This document shows, one piece after another, positions 51,501 to 61,617 of a DNA stretch of 64,000 nucleotides. A program made the translations under genes and the position numbers. The DNA comes from Annona cherimola (lineage: Eukaryota; Streptophyta; Magnoliopsida; Magnoliales; Annonaceae), in contig CM059971.1 in NCBI GenBank assembly GCA_030490835.1, positions 42,208,012-42,272,011 of the forward strand, given 5' to 3'. The notes below the pieces were generated by a model that saw only the letters and a list, made by a program, of their open reading frames with translations, had not been told where the DNA came from and ran no database searches. The first letter of the stretch is position 1; each line of letters begins with the position of its first letter.

Positions 51501-54500
51501 ATTTAGATCAACAAAGTGGACATTTAAATGAAAACCGAGTTTACTCCTTTATCGTCAGCAATAAATCCCAATCAATTTCTCTTTTTTATTTCGCTTTCTT
51601 TTTCCTTTTGGTTCTTTTTGTTCGCTTTTTTCTTTTTGATTTTTAAATCTCAGCTGAATTGGAAACATATGTATAGAAAATAAAGCAGAATATTCAAGAT
51701 AGTATTTTCCTCTCAAGGATAGTGAGAACAATATAATTTCACATACAGAAAATGAAATTTTACGTAATCAAATGTGCAATCCTTACAGCAAGTAATGTCT
51801 GCACATAATGCTCATCTGGAATACAGTTGTGCTCCTTCTGAACAATCTTTACCTGCAGTTTCAATGTTTGGAAAGAAATTATGTCAAATGCAATACAAGT
51901 AAAGTGCTCCAAATTCCCCCTCAAGAGTTCAACATCTAATAAACTGTAGAAGATTATAGGAAACATCTTAAAACACCTCCTATCGTCTAAATCAATTTAA
52001 GGATAATTAATATGATAACTGATGCTTAATGTGAAAACAACAGTACAACCTATTAAAACGGTGGGAGCCACAAACTCACTTCTTGTTTTCTTTGCAAGGA
52101 AAGTTCAAAATGAAAATCATGAGCTTTCTAAGTCTGACTTAGTGGTTCTTGAATAAACATATTCCAGGTTTTTATTCCAGGCCACATATTCGCTGGCTCT
52201 GTATAGTAAGTTCTCCAGAGTTTATTGCTTCAACATTTCTTAAAATTTATCACTTTTCTCCACAATAAACAACAAAAGATTAAGTTACAATTAGGTGGCA
52301 GTAATGTAGACAGTTCCTAAGCCACACAAGTCCTCGGAATGCAAATGGAAATATTTTAAAAATCAAATATGAACATCTATATTACTGTGGTGGTCATTAT
52401 CCTTCAGTATAAGATGAATTACAGAACAAACCTTCAAAACAAATTCATCACAAAATAGGAATTTTAAGTGTTTTTTGAATAAAAACAAAATGAAATGAAA
52501 TGACAGAATCTTTAATAACAGAACATGAATTGTTATAAACTTTTTTCATGACTTATCATATAGATTCTTGAGGTGGTTTCATAAGCTAGGAAAGAAATCA
52601 CTCACAGGCTTCTGCTTTCCTTCAAGGTCCAAAGGTGGCCGCCGCTGCAAATGACAAGAATCAAAGATACTTGTTATAATCACAAAAATCTTTGTTGAAA
52701 TTCCCAAAGGATAGGAACCGTTAGTAAATAATAACAAAAGAAACGTCATACCTTGCAATATTTCTTGAAGACAGGAAACACAATATCATCATCCACAATT
52801 ACCTCTGCATGCTTTCTAACCAGTGTAATCCACTAGTTGAAAATGGAATTCAAGATGGAAGAAAAATCAATATAGAAGAAAATGATGCTAAATTAAAATT
52901 GTAATGCACATATCATATAGTACATGACATCTGACGTAGGTGGGAAATGGAAAGAATACCTGTGATCCTTTCCTCCATTTCCTCTTTGGTATTATTGGCG
53001 ACATTTTTGGATTGTAACGACCTTCCTTCTTATCAAGAAAGCTACCAACACAAGACAGATAACATAAATCAACTACTGCTAAGAAATAAAATAATACAGA
53101 ATAAATGAAGAAAATGTGTAGTCATAATCACTTGATATGAAGAAAAAATGTGTAGTCATAATCATTTGATTTTTGTTGCCCTAACAATGAGAATATGTGA
53201 AAAACATGCCAAAAAAAGCAAATGCCTGGAGTTTACCTGTCAACAAAACTTTTGGAAGATGACATAATATAATTGTATATGTAGCTGAAGTTGTACATTG
53301 GAACACAGCTGCATGAGTACACAAGTTAGAACTCATATCTATCAGTATCCATTGGAAAGATTAGACCATCCCTGTTATTTATTTATTTCAATGAATCATT
53401 AAGCAGAATAATGAATTAATAAAGCAACTGGTTTTTCCTCTGACAGGTCTGACTAATAATACCTTGTTGTATTTATCAATGACATACCCAAATAAAAGAA
53501 AAAGAATTGGCTACCATAAGGACAACTACCCTTTTATGTGGTACATGCACTTTTGAACATCTTCCTCTTTGTTTTAAAAATTTTCGAACAGTTCACCTAC
53601 ATCCTCCATATGGATTCACCAGAGGCATTGGAGGAGGAATTGATAACAAAAAATTGTCCATATGGAGTTTGCCTTAGCAAGTGCAGGGTTCACCTTGTGC
53701 AAAAATGCCATCCAAGTAGTTAAAGAAAGGCCAATTCAACTATCATGCAAAGAAGCATAAAAAATTTATCGGCATAAAATTGAAAACCTCCAAATTCACA
53801 TGGTCATGCAACTAGCAGCCTGATTTACTGTAATTGAGTAAAACATTTTCAATGAGAAAGTAGCTGAAGATGTGCCGTCATAGCAGGTCACCACATCTTT
53901 AATTTAACTCAAAGGCGCCAAAAGAATCAACTACTTATATCAGGATATCCAACGAACAGGTCTTTGAAACATCAGACAAATGGAGCATATATGACTCGCA
54001 TTAAAGAGCAACACTCGCAGTTTTCTACAACCCCTCTACTTCACTGAGCAAGGTAGGGGAATGATTAGAAACAAATGTTTTTGCAACAGGGGGTTTGCAC
54101 AAATGGTTTTTTTCCTATTTCTCATAAGATTTTTAATACCTAAACAGTTTATAGTGTTCATCTATATCGATTTAGTTATTTTGCTAAAAATTAAATATTT
54201 TGAAAACTTTTGCGTGCTACATATTTATGTTCAAATTTTTTTGATTTACCTTTACTTTATTTTCAAATTTTAATAGTTTCATATCCTGGTAGATATTTTC
54301 GACATATAATTTTCCAAGAAAAGTATTTGTTGGCATCAAATTAATGTCTAAACAGTTGATACCTTTCACAAACATATTTAGTATGATGCTGAAAATCAAA
54401 TATTTTGAAAAACTTCTACATATATTTTCAAATTTTAACAGTTTCTTATTCACCCTCAATGATTTTTGGCATCATAAATATATGATATGAATTTATACTA

Positions 54501-55919
54501 TGAATGGTTTAGATGATAAAATATATATAGAAATATAAAAATCAACAATTTTTATACCCCATATTGTACAAACATTCGTTTCAAATCACTTCCTCACTAT
54601 CTACTCCAAGATTATAGAAATGTACGAGCACACTAGGGCCTGTGGTATTATCCTGGAAGTTCTATCTAGAATTGACAATCCTAAACTAGTTAAACAGCCT
54701 TGAGAAAAATACGGACCGCATGTCTTTTTCTTCCGAACATGTCCAGCCTTGAGAAAAATATAGACCGCATGTCTTTTTCTTCCGAACATGTCCAGTTTTC
54801 TATTCCGCTTACACACCAAGGCAAGTGAACTTTCTATGAGTGGGTTGGCCAACCTTTCACATCTACCCCATCTTAAGCCCACCGTCTTGAAACAATGGGT
54901 GGCCAGGATTTTGCACAATTGAGCTTAAGATTACATATGGTAGAAGGCATGCCCACAATCATGCAAAAAATATACAAAAATAAACAGCACTCATAGAATA
55001 ACCTCAAAGAAACCTAGACGAAATTTTATCCGATACAGATTCGTATTAAATTTTAACATTTCCAAAAATCCAAATTTTTTTAGGCTCAGGGCTAATCGAA
55101 ACAAGCACTTCAAGTGCGTAATTTCTTAATGAATGCTGATGCGGACGCTCGGCGGCATGATGGTGGACTAGTAACTCACCTATCAGATACTAGAACAAAC
55201 CGCTGGTTCGCAGGATCCTCAAGAGCTTCTTCAAGCAACAACTTCTCAGCTTCTATCATGCTCGACTCCCCCCACGCCACCTGCAAGGCGGCAGCAGCAA
55301 CCCATTCAACCCCAAATGCAAACAAAATCCATTTCCGCTTGCGATTACTCACAAATCCGAAAAACCAAATCCAATCCAATCCAAATCACGTCACAACACC
55401 TCAATACTCCTGCTGAGCTGACGACCGTAAAAGAGCGGGCAGCGAGTCGTCGACTCGGCGAACACGAAACCGGGCTTGGAATGGATATAAATGGAGAAGG
55501 TTCTCTTATCGGCATTCTGAAAATCCCGAAACACAAAAATCAATAAACAAATAATCAAAATTTGACGATTTCCACCCGTTCGGGCGCCATACCTGGAAGA
55601 AGTTCTGCCAGAGGAAATCGATAGGGAGGGTGGTTCGGGCGAGGAAGAGGAAGGCTATCTTGGGCGGTCCGACGAAGGGAACGGAGATCCTCCTTGGAGG
55701 GGAGAGAGCCCCAAGCGACGATGTAGAGGAGCGGGAGTGGAGTCTGAGAAGAGCAAAGATGAAGAGGAAGGCGGCGAAGGAGACGACGATCTTCGATCCC
55801 AGGCGGAGGCGATGGCGGAGGGCGGAGGAGGGGGAAGAGGCCCTCTTCTTCGTCATGGCTCTGTCGGGAAATCCGGGAGGAGGGGGGACGAAAGGTTCGG
55901 GAGAGAGGCGGAAGGCCAT
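42351..55919 (-). CDS. GT14/BC10-like glycosyltransferase (Branch/DUF266), ten exons
   Basis: Ten exons join in frame to 399 codons plus a stop, the usual length of plant BC10-like proteins. Exons: 55593-55919, 55400-55516, 55180-55280, 53237-53308, 52960-53041, 52752-52832, 52606-52644, 51787-51852, 43402-43548, 42351-42518. All nine introns are GT-AG. One membrane segment (residues about 44-60, IVVSFAAFLFIFALL) after a basic N terminus predicts a type II Golgi protein. The Branch domain starts at KIAFLFLARTTLP and includes FSIYIHSKPGFVF, WGESSMIEAE, VLVSDSCVPMYNFSYIYN, FLDKKEGRYNPKMSP, HNCIPDEHYVQTLLA, RRTLTYTLWNQS, GWHPITF and CFIFARKFS. The family is linked to cell-wall glycans through rice BC10; donor and acceptor here are unknown. 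The start codon has a strong context (GCAGCCATGGCC). An alternative start is Met-22. No break was found. Confidence 0.93.
43402..43548 (-). CDS. GT14 gene exon 9
   Basis: 49 codons, MSELEDELERRTLTYTLWNQ to MQQIK, phase 0. Joining it to exon 8 gives LLAMSELEDELERRTLTYT, which fits the family. Acceptor TTCTTTTAG, donor GTGCAT. Confidence 0.92.
43966..44197. mobile_element. MITE candidate with GGGTGTGTTTGGCA end
   Basis: The left end GGGTGTGTTTGGCATT is inverted at the right end as ATTGCCAAACATGAGAACCC, with a few extra bases. A further inverted copy, TTGCCAAACACGCCC, occurs at 45538-45552, so the true right end is uncertain. No clear TSD. Confidence 0.4.
44198..44571. mobile_element. MITE with ~37-bp terminal inverted repeats
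   Basis: The left TIR includes ATTGCACTATAATTAGGG (44213 onwards) and the right TIR CTGCACCATAACTATTGTGC (44532 onwards), about 80 percent inverted identity extending to TTCAAATGC and CACTTGAA at the edges. The AT-rich core (44270-44360) recurs at 56541-56630 and inverted at about 59720-59830. Confidence 0.6.
44862..45003. repeat. tandem repeat around CATAAGCATTCTT
   Basis: About five imperfect units of roughly 30 bp, each with a (CA)TAAGCATTC core, in intron 8. Confidence 0.7.
45575..46245 (-). mobile_element. RTE-type LINE 3' fragment, decayed
   Basis: The minus strand shows the C-terminal part of a plant RTE-type LINE reverse transcriptase with many stops: VECLVVKE, IAEMRMLR, GKTRKDKIRNKII, PIGDKMRENRLR, and near the end TPPRWEIVYDGDDDDEP followed by the (GAT)n-like 3' end. 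It is 5' truncated, as usual for LINEs, and lies on the same strand as the GT14 gene. Confidence 0.75.
49081..49532 (+). repeat. pair of 5S-rRNA-like segments (possible Cassandra/TRIM relic)
   Basis: 49081-49157 and 49455-49532 are diverged copies of each other about 374 bp apart. Both resemble the internal promoter part of 5S rRNA: GTTAAGC-like, then a GTACCA..A.GG..AACC segment, then TGGGAAGTGTTCT. Plant Cassandra TRIM elements carry 5S sequence in each LTR, which would explain the spacing. A 5S-derived SINE or chance similarity to another LTR are alternatives. Confidence 0.38.
49565..50669. mobile_element. older, diverged hAT-type relative hosting the younger copy
   Basis: Removing 49576-50128 leaves GGGGTGTAACCGAATCTGG, which resembles the terminus of the younger element. 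The sequence then runs through repeats of GGTTGG and CAACCCTAATCC to GCCACACCCATA near 50669. It seems to be an old copy entered in its own left TIR. No TSD was found for the old copy. Confidence 0.45.
49576..50128. mobile_element. non-autonomous hAT-type element, 553 bp
   Basis: The ends TAGGGGTGTTAAC and ATTAACACCCCTA are terminal inverted repeats. GGTGTAAC stands on both sides (49568-49575 and 50129-50136), a perfect 8-bp TSD as made by hAT transposases. The subterminal regions are full of AACGGGTTGA-type repeats in both orientations. No transposase ORF. Confidence 0.88.
51787..51852 (-). CDS. GT14 gene exon 8
   Basis: 22 codons, VKIVQKEHNCIPDEHYVQT to LLA. It contains the acidic DEHY motif conserved in the family. 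Acceptor AACTGCAG, donor GTAAGG. The following intron is 8238 bp. Confidence 0.92.
52606..52644 (-). CDS. GT14 gene exon 7 (39-bp micro-exon)
   Basis: Thirteen codons, RRPPLDLEGKQKP, phase 0. Acceptor TTTGCAG, donor GTGAGT. It is short enough to be missed by automatic prediction. Confidence 0.9.
52752..52832 (-). CDS. GT14 gene exon 6
   Basis: 27 codons, WITLVRKHAEVIVDDDIVF to KKYCK, phase 0. Acceptor CAACTAG, donor GTATGA. Confidence 0.92.
52960..53041 (-). CDS. GT14 gene exon 5
   Basis: One base completing a Ser codon, then 27 codons FLDKKEGRYNPKMSPIIPKR to KGSQ, a highly conserved family segment. Acceptor GTTGGTAG, donor GTATTC. Confidence 0.92.
53237..53308 (-). CDS. GT14 gene exon 4
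   Basis: One base, then 23 codons CVPMYNFSYIYNYIM to FVD, then AG. It encodes the conserved core following SDS. Intron 3 upstream is 1871 bp. Acceptor CATGCAG, donor GTAAAC. Confidence 0.92.
54695..54792. repeat. 49-bp tandem duplication in GT14 intron 3
   Basis: Two adjacent 49-bp units beginning CAGCCTTGAG with two or three differences. The surrounding intron (53309-55179) is otherwise AT-rich and without a recognised gene. Confidence 0.85.
55180..55280 (-). CDS. GT14 gene exon 3
   Basis: 33 codons plus two bases, from VAWGESSMIEAEKLLLEEAL to FVLVSD and AG. The serine codon (AGC) is completed by the first base of exon 4. Acceptor CTTGCAG, donor GTGAGT. Confidence 0.92.
55400..55516 (-). 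CDS. GT14 gene exon 2
   Basis: 39 codons from NADKRTFSIYIHSKPGF to YGRQLSRSIE, preceded by TTTTCAG and followed by GTGTTG. It is phase 0 on both sides and missing from simple ORF listing because it is short. Confidence 0.9.
55593..55919 (-). CDS. GT14 gene exon 1
   Basis: Residues 1-109. It holds the Pro-rich cytosolic tail, the basic stretch RHRLRLGSK, the membrane anchor and the start of the catalytic domain ending DFLWQNFFQ. It is GC-rich compared with the rest of the gene, which explains the many spurious ORFs across it. Donor GTATGG. Confidence 0.9.
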
Positions 55920-56200
55920 GGCTGCATTTCAAGAGGGCTTGGAAACGGATGGGAAGCTCGAGCAGGAGCAGTTGCAGCTGCTGCAGCAGCGTCTGGAGGC
56001 CTGTGACGTGACGGAGCTGGCTTTGGCCGGTGGTTTGACGGTGCGGGCGGGATGATACGCGGCATCTGCACGTGAAAGGCACGCGATGACGGCAGGGCGA
56101 TAGAGAAAGAAGTATCGTCTTTTCCATTTTTCAAACTTTGAATAGGGTGGTACTGGTACATCGGGTTCATTTGACGCAGGTGATATTTGCACTGTCATAA
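55920..56200 (-). promoter_or_regulatory. 5' flank and leader of the GT14 gene
   Basis: GC-rich sequence upstream of the start codon, changing sharply to AT-rich DNA beyond 56200. It holds a CACGTG G-box (56069-56074) and GTGACGTGACGG (about 56005-56016), both ACGT-core bZIP/bHLH-type sites. I see no clear TATA box. The transcription start cannot be placed. Confidence 0.4.
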
Positions 56201-57100
56201 AAAAATAATAAACTACACAAATTATATAATAATAATAGTATAAGAAACTTCCAAATTAGTTGATGAATCACATTTGGTCAAAAGAGTTGGCATATCGCAT
56301 CATCTTCAAGCGGCACTTCGATTACAAATTTTACAAAATGTGTTTAAGAAAATAGAGCCTAGGTTGTTAGTTTTGTTGGGCTTGGACTGCATAAAAGGGA
56401 TATCATATAATTCCTTTTATTTTTAGATTAATTTTTATTCAAATTAAATATATATATGTCACGTTTGCTGAAAAATAAATATATTTTTCATGTATAAATT
56501 AGGTAAAATACTTTGATTCATTCATACATATATTAAAATATAATAATACTTTATATAATTATTTATTCACATAATAGTAATATTTTAAATAGTTTAAATA
56601 CTGAAAATATTACTTAAAAGTTAATATTTAATACTAAATCGTTGATTTTATGCTTTTACAGATGAGACTTAATACTAAACAAATGAGATAATATGATAAT
56701 ATAGATTATGTTAAATATCATAGTCATAATGAATTTTCATCAACCATCAAGATATTAAAAATAAATAAGATTACATAGAAAAAATTTTGATAAAAATAAA
56801 GCCCATTTTCTTTGGGAATTTCATGAAATGGTTGATACAAATGTTTCATTTTTTATTTTTTAAAGTTCTTTGCTATGCCAAAAATATTTATATGTTATAA
56901 ATATTCAATATTTTAGGGTGAATATAAAATCATTGAATTTTTAAAATATTTATACAATTTATAAAAAAATTAAATATTTAATTTTTAGCATCGTAACTTA
57001 ACATATTTAGATGAATATTGTGAATAATTTAAATATTAAATCAAATGGGAAGGGGGAAAACCATTTGTCCAAGATATTTTATTCAAATATTTATTCCTAT
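56200..57100. other. AT-rich intergenic DNA with MITE core
   Basis: Non-coding, very AT-rich. 56541-56630 repeats the core of the 44198-44571 MITE (TATTTATTCACATAATAGTA and the following TTTAGTTTAAATACTGAAAA-like part). No gene seen. Confidence 0.55.
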
Positions 57101-57406
57101 ATAATTTCTTATGTAAATTGTAAATATACTTGCATAGTTTGACACAATTTATGTTTTTTGTATTTTAAATCATTTAATATTGTGTTTTTACGTTTTAAAT
57201 CTTAAAGTTTAGCCATTTATATTTTAAACTTTAAGAACCTTAGTTCCTTTATATTTAAAATCTTTACCCACCATGCTATTAAAAAGTACCACTGATTTAT
57301 GGGAAATGACGTAAATACCTTCTAATATTTAAAAAGAAAAAAAATCATTTTAAACTTGACTACTAGGTTTTCTACATTTTGTCCTCAGAGGCTTCGACAA
57401 CCTCTT

Positions 57407-59262
57407 TGTTGGTCCCGAGTTGATGGCAAAACCCAAGAGGGGAGGGGTGAATTGGGTATTTAAAAATTATATCTTAAACAGAAGCTTATCCCCGGATTAA
57501 TCCAGTCCCCTTAATGGAGAAACGAAATGGAAAGCAATGTAAATAGCAGAAGTATAAATCAAGCACACAGGATTTTTATAGTGGTTCGGGCAACCTCCCT
57601 ACTCCACTCTTCCAAGCTCACACTCCTTGTGACTTGGGTTCCACTATTGTATTCTCTCAATACAATTAGAGCCACTGCTCTCTTCTAGATTCCAACTCTA
57701 GGTGGCATCAACAAAACACAGCACAAGTAGGTGATGAGTCACACTCCAATCACACACTACTTTGCTTACACTTGATCTTAGTTCCTCAAACTAAATCAAG
57801 TTAACTAAATCAAGTTTAACACATATAACAGAAACAATAAGAAGACTACACTTTACAGATGTGTAGAAGCAGTTTGGCGCAGAGAAGAACTTGTTGAAGT
57901 GGCTTTGTATGATCAGTAGTTGAGCTCTTGCAGTTTGAAGCAAAGTTCTTCCTCTTTGGTTAGCTTGATCTCTTTAAAGCTCTTGTAGATGGTAGTTATG
58001 CACTCTTAATGATTTTCAGCTACTTCTCTCGTCCACCATGAATGCTATTTATAATTTTGGAGGGAATCCGAACGTTAGAGGGTAGGTGGCGCGCATTTAA
58101 TGCGCCAACGTTCGAATAAATTCCGACCGTTGCGACCCAAGTCGCATGTGGAGTCGACTTCGGATGCGACTTCGCCCAAGTCGCAGATGGAGTCGACTTC
58201 GGGTGCGACTTCGCTTCTCCGTCGCAACTTCAAGTTTCAGTCAGGGTCGACTTGGGCATCAACTTGACCCAAGTCGCAGGTGAAGTCGACTTCGGGTGCG
58301 ACTTCACCTCGGCAGTTGGCTTTATGAACTTGAAGACTTGGAAAGCTCTTTCTTTTGCTTAGTCTTCTCCATGCCTTTAGTTCTTTTGCATTTTTGTATT
58401 ACTTTTAGATCATTGTGTCTTGCTTTCATTAGCTCCGTAATTTGCAAACCTTGAACTCATGAGTCTTGAACTCGAACAATCTTCTTGGTTTATGCATCTT
58501 GCTTGAACTTGGATTGTTCTTCTTCTTTGTAGACCTTGTGAATCTTGGAGACTTTGTATTGGTTGTTTTTCCCTTTGATTCATTAATATTCATAATTTGA
58601 AAATATGCTTGGAGCTTTGCCTTGGACTTGAGAATCTTAATGTTGATCTTGAAATCATTTAATCCATCTTGTCTTCAGGAAAATCTCCTCTGCCCGATCC
58701 AAGTCTATGTCGGAGTCGACTTCGTCTGCGACTTCTCCTCAAGTCGCAAGTGGAGTCGACTTGGGGTGCGACTTCGGCACTTCGTGTTCTGAACTTCAAC
58801 TCTGGAGAGTTTTCGCCATCTGAAGTCGATCCTGGAGTCGACTTCGTTTGCGATTTGGCTTCCCAAGTCGCAAGTGGAGTCGACTTGGCCTGCGACTTCA
58901 CTTGTTCTTCTCCCATTTTCAACTCTGGACAGTTTTTCATGTTTGAAGTCGATATCGAGGTCGACTTCGTTTGCGACTTGACTTCCCAAGTCGCATGTGG
59001 AGTCGACTTGGGATGCGACTTCACCTGCAAGTTGATTTTGCCTTTGAGGTTCTTTCTCAAGTCGATAGTTAAGTCGACTTTGGGATCGACTTCACCCTAA
59101 GTCGAAGTCCAAGTCGACTTGGGGATCGACTTGGCTACTTAAGTTCCTTAAAACAAATGGCAAACTCATTAGTCCTTTAAATATACTCAAGTTAGTTGTT
59201 GTTAATCATCAAAACTTAATCTTTGGTCAATTTTACTTTGTTTTGAAGTATTGTTTCCAACA
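57407..59262 (-). mobile_element. solo copia LTR (copy 3)
   Basis: A 1856-bp LTR starting TGTTGGTCCCGAG on the plus strand and ending TTTCCAACA, so minus orientation. CTCTT lies at both sides (57402-57406 and 59263-59267), a perfect TSD. It contains the dyad array, a TATA-like box (58046-58055) and one unit of the 50-bp repeat near 57675-57705. Confidence 0.95.
58135..59130 (-). repeat. AGTCGACT dyad array in copia LTR copy 3 (longest)
   Basis: About twelve GTCGAC cores. In the distal block they start near 58715, 58755, 58837, 58879, 58960, 59002, 59073 and 59113. The spacing alternates between about 41 and 82 bp (last gap 71), a two-dyad unit repeated every ~122 bp. The same rhythm occurs in copy 1, so the order is ancestral to the family. 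Confidence 0.88.
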
Positions 59263-59540
59263 CTCTTCACTTCTAAAATAGATTTGGATTTTATTTTAAA
59301 AAAAATATTAGAGAGTATTTGCGTCATTTTGCATAGATTAATAACAATTTTTAATGTTGTTATTGGTAAGAGTTTATAATGTTAAGAAACCAAAGTTTTG
59401 AATGTTTAAAATGCAAAGGGTTAAACTTTAGAATTTAAAATACAAATATATAAAGTTAGAAAGTTTAAAATATAAAAAATCCACATAATTTTTATATTTA
59501 TATTTTTAAAATGTTCAATTTGCAAATGCATTCGCACCAG

Positions 59541-59848
59541 TGTTGGTCGATTTGTCACATAATTGATTATAAGAACAAAAACGCTATATAGTTCTATGGA
59601 ACCCCATTCACTTGGTTCATTGTATTCAACATTCTTTATATTAACATAAAAATTTCTCCATTTATCAATAACATTATAGATGACTCCATATTAGATGTAT
59701 AAAATTAATATAATAAAATAGTTTAATACCCAAAACTAATTATAAAATTGTATTTTTAACATCTAAATAATCTAAAATATTACTAATATGTGAATAAATA
59801 TCATATGAAAGACTATAATATTCTCATGCATAAGTAAACAAATCTAAG
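59541..59848. other. AT-rich intergenic DNA with inverted MITE core
   Basis: Non-coding. About 59720-59830 is the inverse complement of the MITE core at 44270-44360 and 56541-56630. The copia LTR begins directly after. Confidence 0.5.
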
Positions 59849-61568
59849 TGTTGGAATCAATGGCAAATTAAACAAAATCTGTGTTTTGATGATTAACAAC
59901 TCAATTTGAGTAAGTATTGGATACTAATATGTTTTGTGAAAATATTTAAAGGTTAGAAAAATGAAAATTAGAATCTGACAAATTAAGTTGCAAAACCAAG
60001 TCGACTTAGCCATCGACTTGAGTCAAGTCGATGCCCAAGTTGACCTCAGGATCGACTTGGAAACAAGCAAAACAGTCCAGAGCTGAATTTTGATCCAAGA
60101 CAGATGAAGTCGCAAAGCCAAGTCGACTCCATCTGCTACTTGGGTGAAGTCGCAAACCCAAGTCGACTCTACCATCAACTTCGAGAACTCAAACCTTCTA
60201 GCGTTGAACTTTGGATCTAAGACAGGCAAAGTTGCAAAATCAAGTCGACTCCAGCTGCGACTTGGGTGAAGTCGCAAATCCAGGTCGACTTCGCAATTGA
60301 CTTCAAGGGTTCAAAACTTCCAGCGTTGAAACTGGAACCCCGGATGGGTGAAGTTGCATACCCAAGTCGACTTTACATGCAACTTGAGTGAAGTTGGAAC
60401 CCAAATCGACCCAGGCATCCGACTTGAGTCAGATTGAAGATGGATATAGTTTAGACAAGCAATACCACATGATAATATCATTCAAAACTATATTCTACTC
60501 AAGGAAAAATCATTTAGCTATTTCTAAGGATTGCAAAATCAAGAATATCAAAGCATCCTAAATCCAAGGCATGAAGACAAAGTCCCCAAGAGTAATTGAA
60601 CATAACAAAGTTTCAAGATTGAGTATTCAGTGAAAGAACAAATACAAGATAAATAACAAGCAAGCAAGTTCCAGGAGAACTCAAGTTCATCAAGTGAATA
60701 CAGAAAATAAAGTCGCACCCGTAGTCGACTTCACCTGCGACTTGGGTCAAGTCCAAGACAAAGTTGACCTGAAGTGGAACTTGAGGTATTTGCTGGGGGT
60801 GAAGTCGCACCCGAGGTCGACTTCATCTGCGACTTAGGTCGCAATGGTTGGAAAAATTCGAACGTTGGCGCATTAAATGCTCGCCACCTACCTCCGAACG
60901 TTCGAATTTACTCCACCATTATTAATGTGCATTCAAGAGATCATGCTAGAGGTTAGAGAAAGTAATTACTGAGATCCAACTACCATCCTCTCCTAGCATT
61001 AAGTGATCAACACAAGTCTTCAAGGGAAGAATAAAGCTCCAACTTGCTGCATGCTCTAACGCTGATCAAATCATCTTTTCTACAAAATCTTCCATGAGCT
61101 GAAACCTTCCTACACAATCTGTAAAGTGTAGATTTCCTTATTTGATTCATTATTTGTATACTTGGTTTAATATTTGTGTTTTGAACCAAGGGAAAGCAAA
61201 GTAGCATTGTGACTTGAGTGGAACTCGTCACCTATTTGTGCTGTGATTTGTACACACCCCCTAGAGCTGGAATCTAGAAGAGAGCTGTTGCTCTAGTTGT
61301 ATTTGATAATACATAGTGGAACCCAAGTTACAAAGGGTGTGAGCTTCGAAGAGTGGAGTAGGGGATGTTGCCCGAACCACTATAAAATCATTGCTTACTG
61401 CTGGGATTTATATTTCTATTTTTACTGCTTTATTACTCTTCATTTTATTTATCTGTTTCATTAAGGGGATTAAATCAAACGAGGAAAATTTTTTGTTTAA
61501 AAGAAAATTTTAAAATACCCAATTCACCCCTTCCCTCTTGGGTAATAGCCATAAACTCGGGACCAACA
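59849..61568 (+). repeat. copia 5' LTR (copy 4), 1720 bp
   Basis: It starts TGTTGGAATCAATGG and ends GGGACCAACA. The dyad array (about 59995-60850) has about eight GTCGAC cores and is more mutated than in other copies. One unit of the 50-bp repeat lies near 61260-61300. The TATA region near 60915-60925 is altered (CCATTATTAATG). Confidence 0.92.
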
Positions 61569-61617
61569 AGTGGTATTAGAGTAGATTTTTGAGTTAAACC
61601 AAAGAGATCTTTTGAAA

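Larger units (their letters stand above)
43549..51786 (-). other. GT14 intron 8, 8238 bp, filled with transposon remnants
   Basis: Bounded by a GTAAGG donor and a TTTTAG acceptor. It holds two MITE candidates (43966-44571), a short tandem repeat (44862-45003), a LINE 3' end (45575-46245), 5S-rRNA-like segments (49081-49157, 49455-49532) and hAT-type elements (49565-50669). In 46250-48900 and 50670-51786 I see only non-coding sequence without a recognisable gene or element. Confidence 0.85.
57110..59540. mobile_element. fold-back element split by a solo copia LTR
   Basis: The flanks of the solo LTR are inverted copies of each other. The left arm (about 57110-57400) has GTATTTTAAATC, AAAGTTTAGCC and AATGACGTAAATAC. 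The right arm (about 59268-59540) carries their inverse, GTATTTGCGTCATT, GGGTTAAACTTTAG and so on. Without the LTR the element would be a hairpin of about 560 bp with the loop at the LTR insertion point. Confidence 0.65.

Noticed and set aside
53538..53723. 61-codon ORF with several cysteines
   Set aside because: Lies in GT14 intron 3, with no homologous motif or splice support.
55555..56198. Large ORFs on both strands over GT14 exon 1 (for example 190 codons)
   Set aside because: GC-rich DNA lengthens ORFs in all frames. The glycosyltransferase frame is fixed by homology and splice sites.
58659..59100. Repeat-rich ORFs of 94-143 codons on both strands, and similar ones at 36590-37455 and 60023-60277
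   Set aside because: Same array effect as at 5.2-5.9 kb. No start context or conserved frame.
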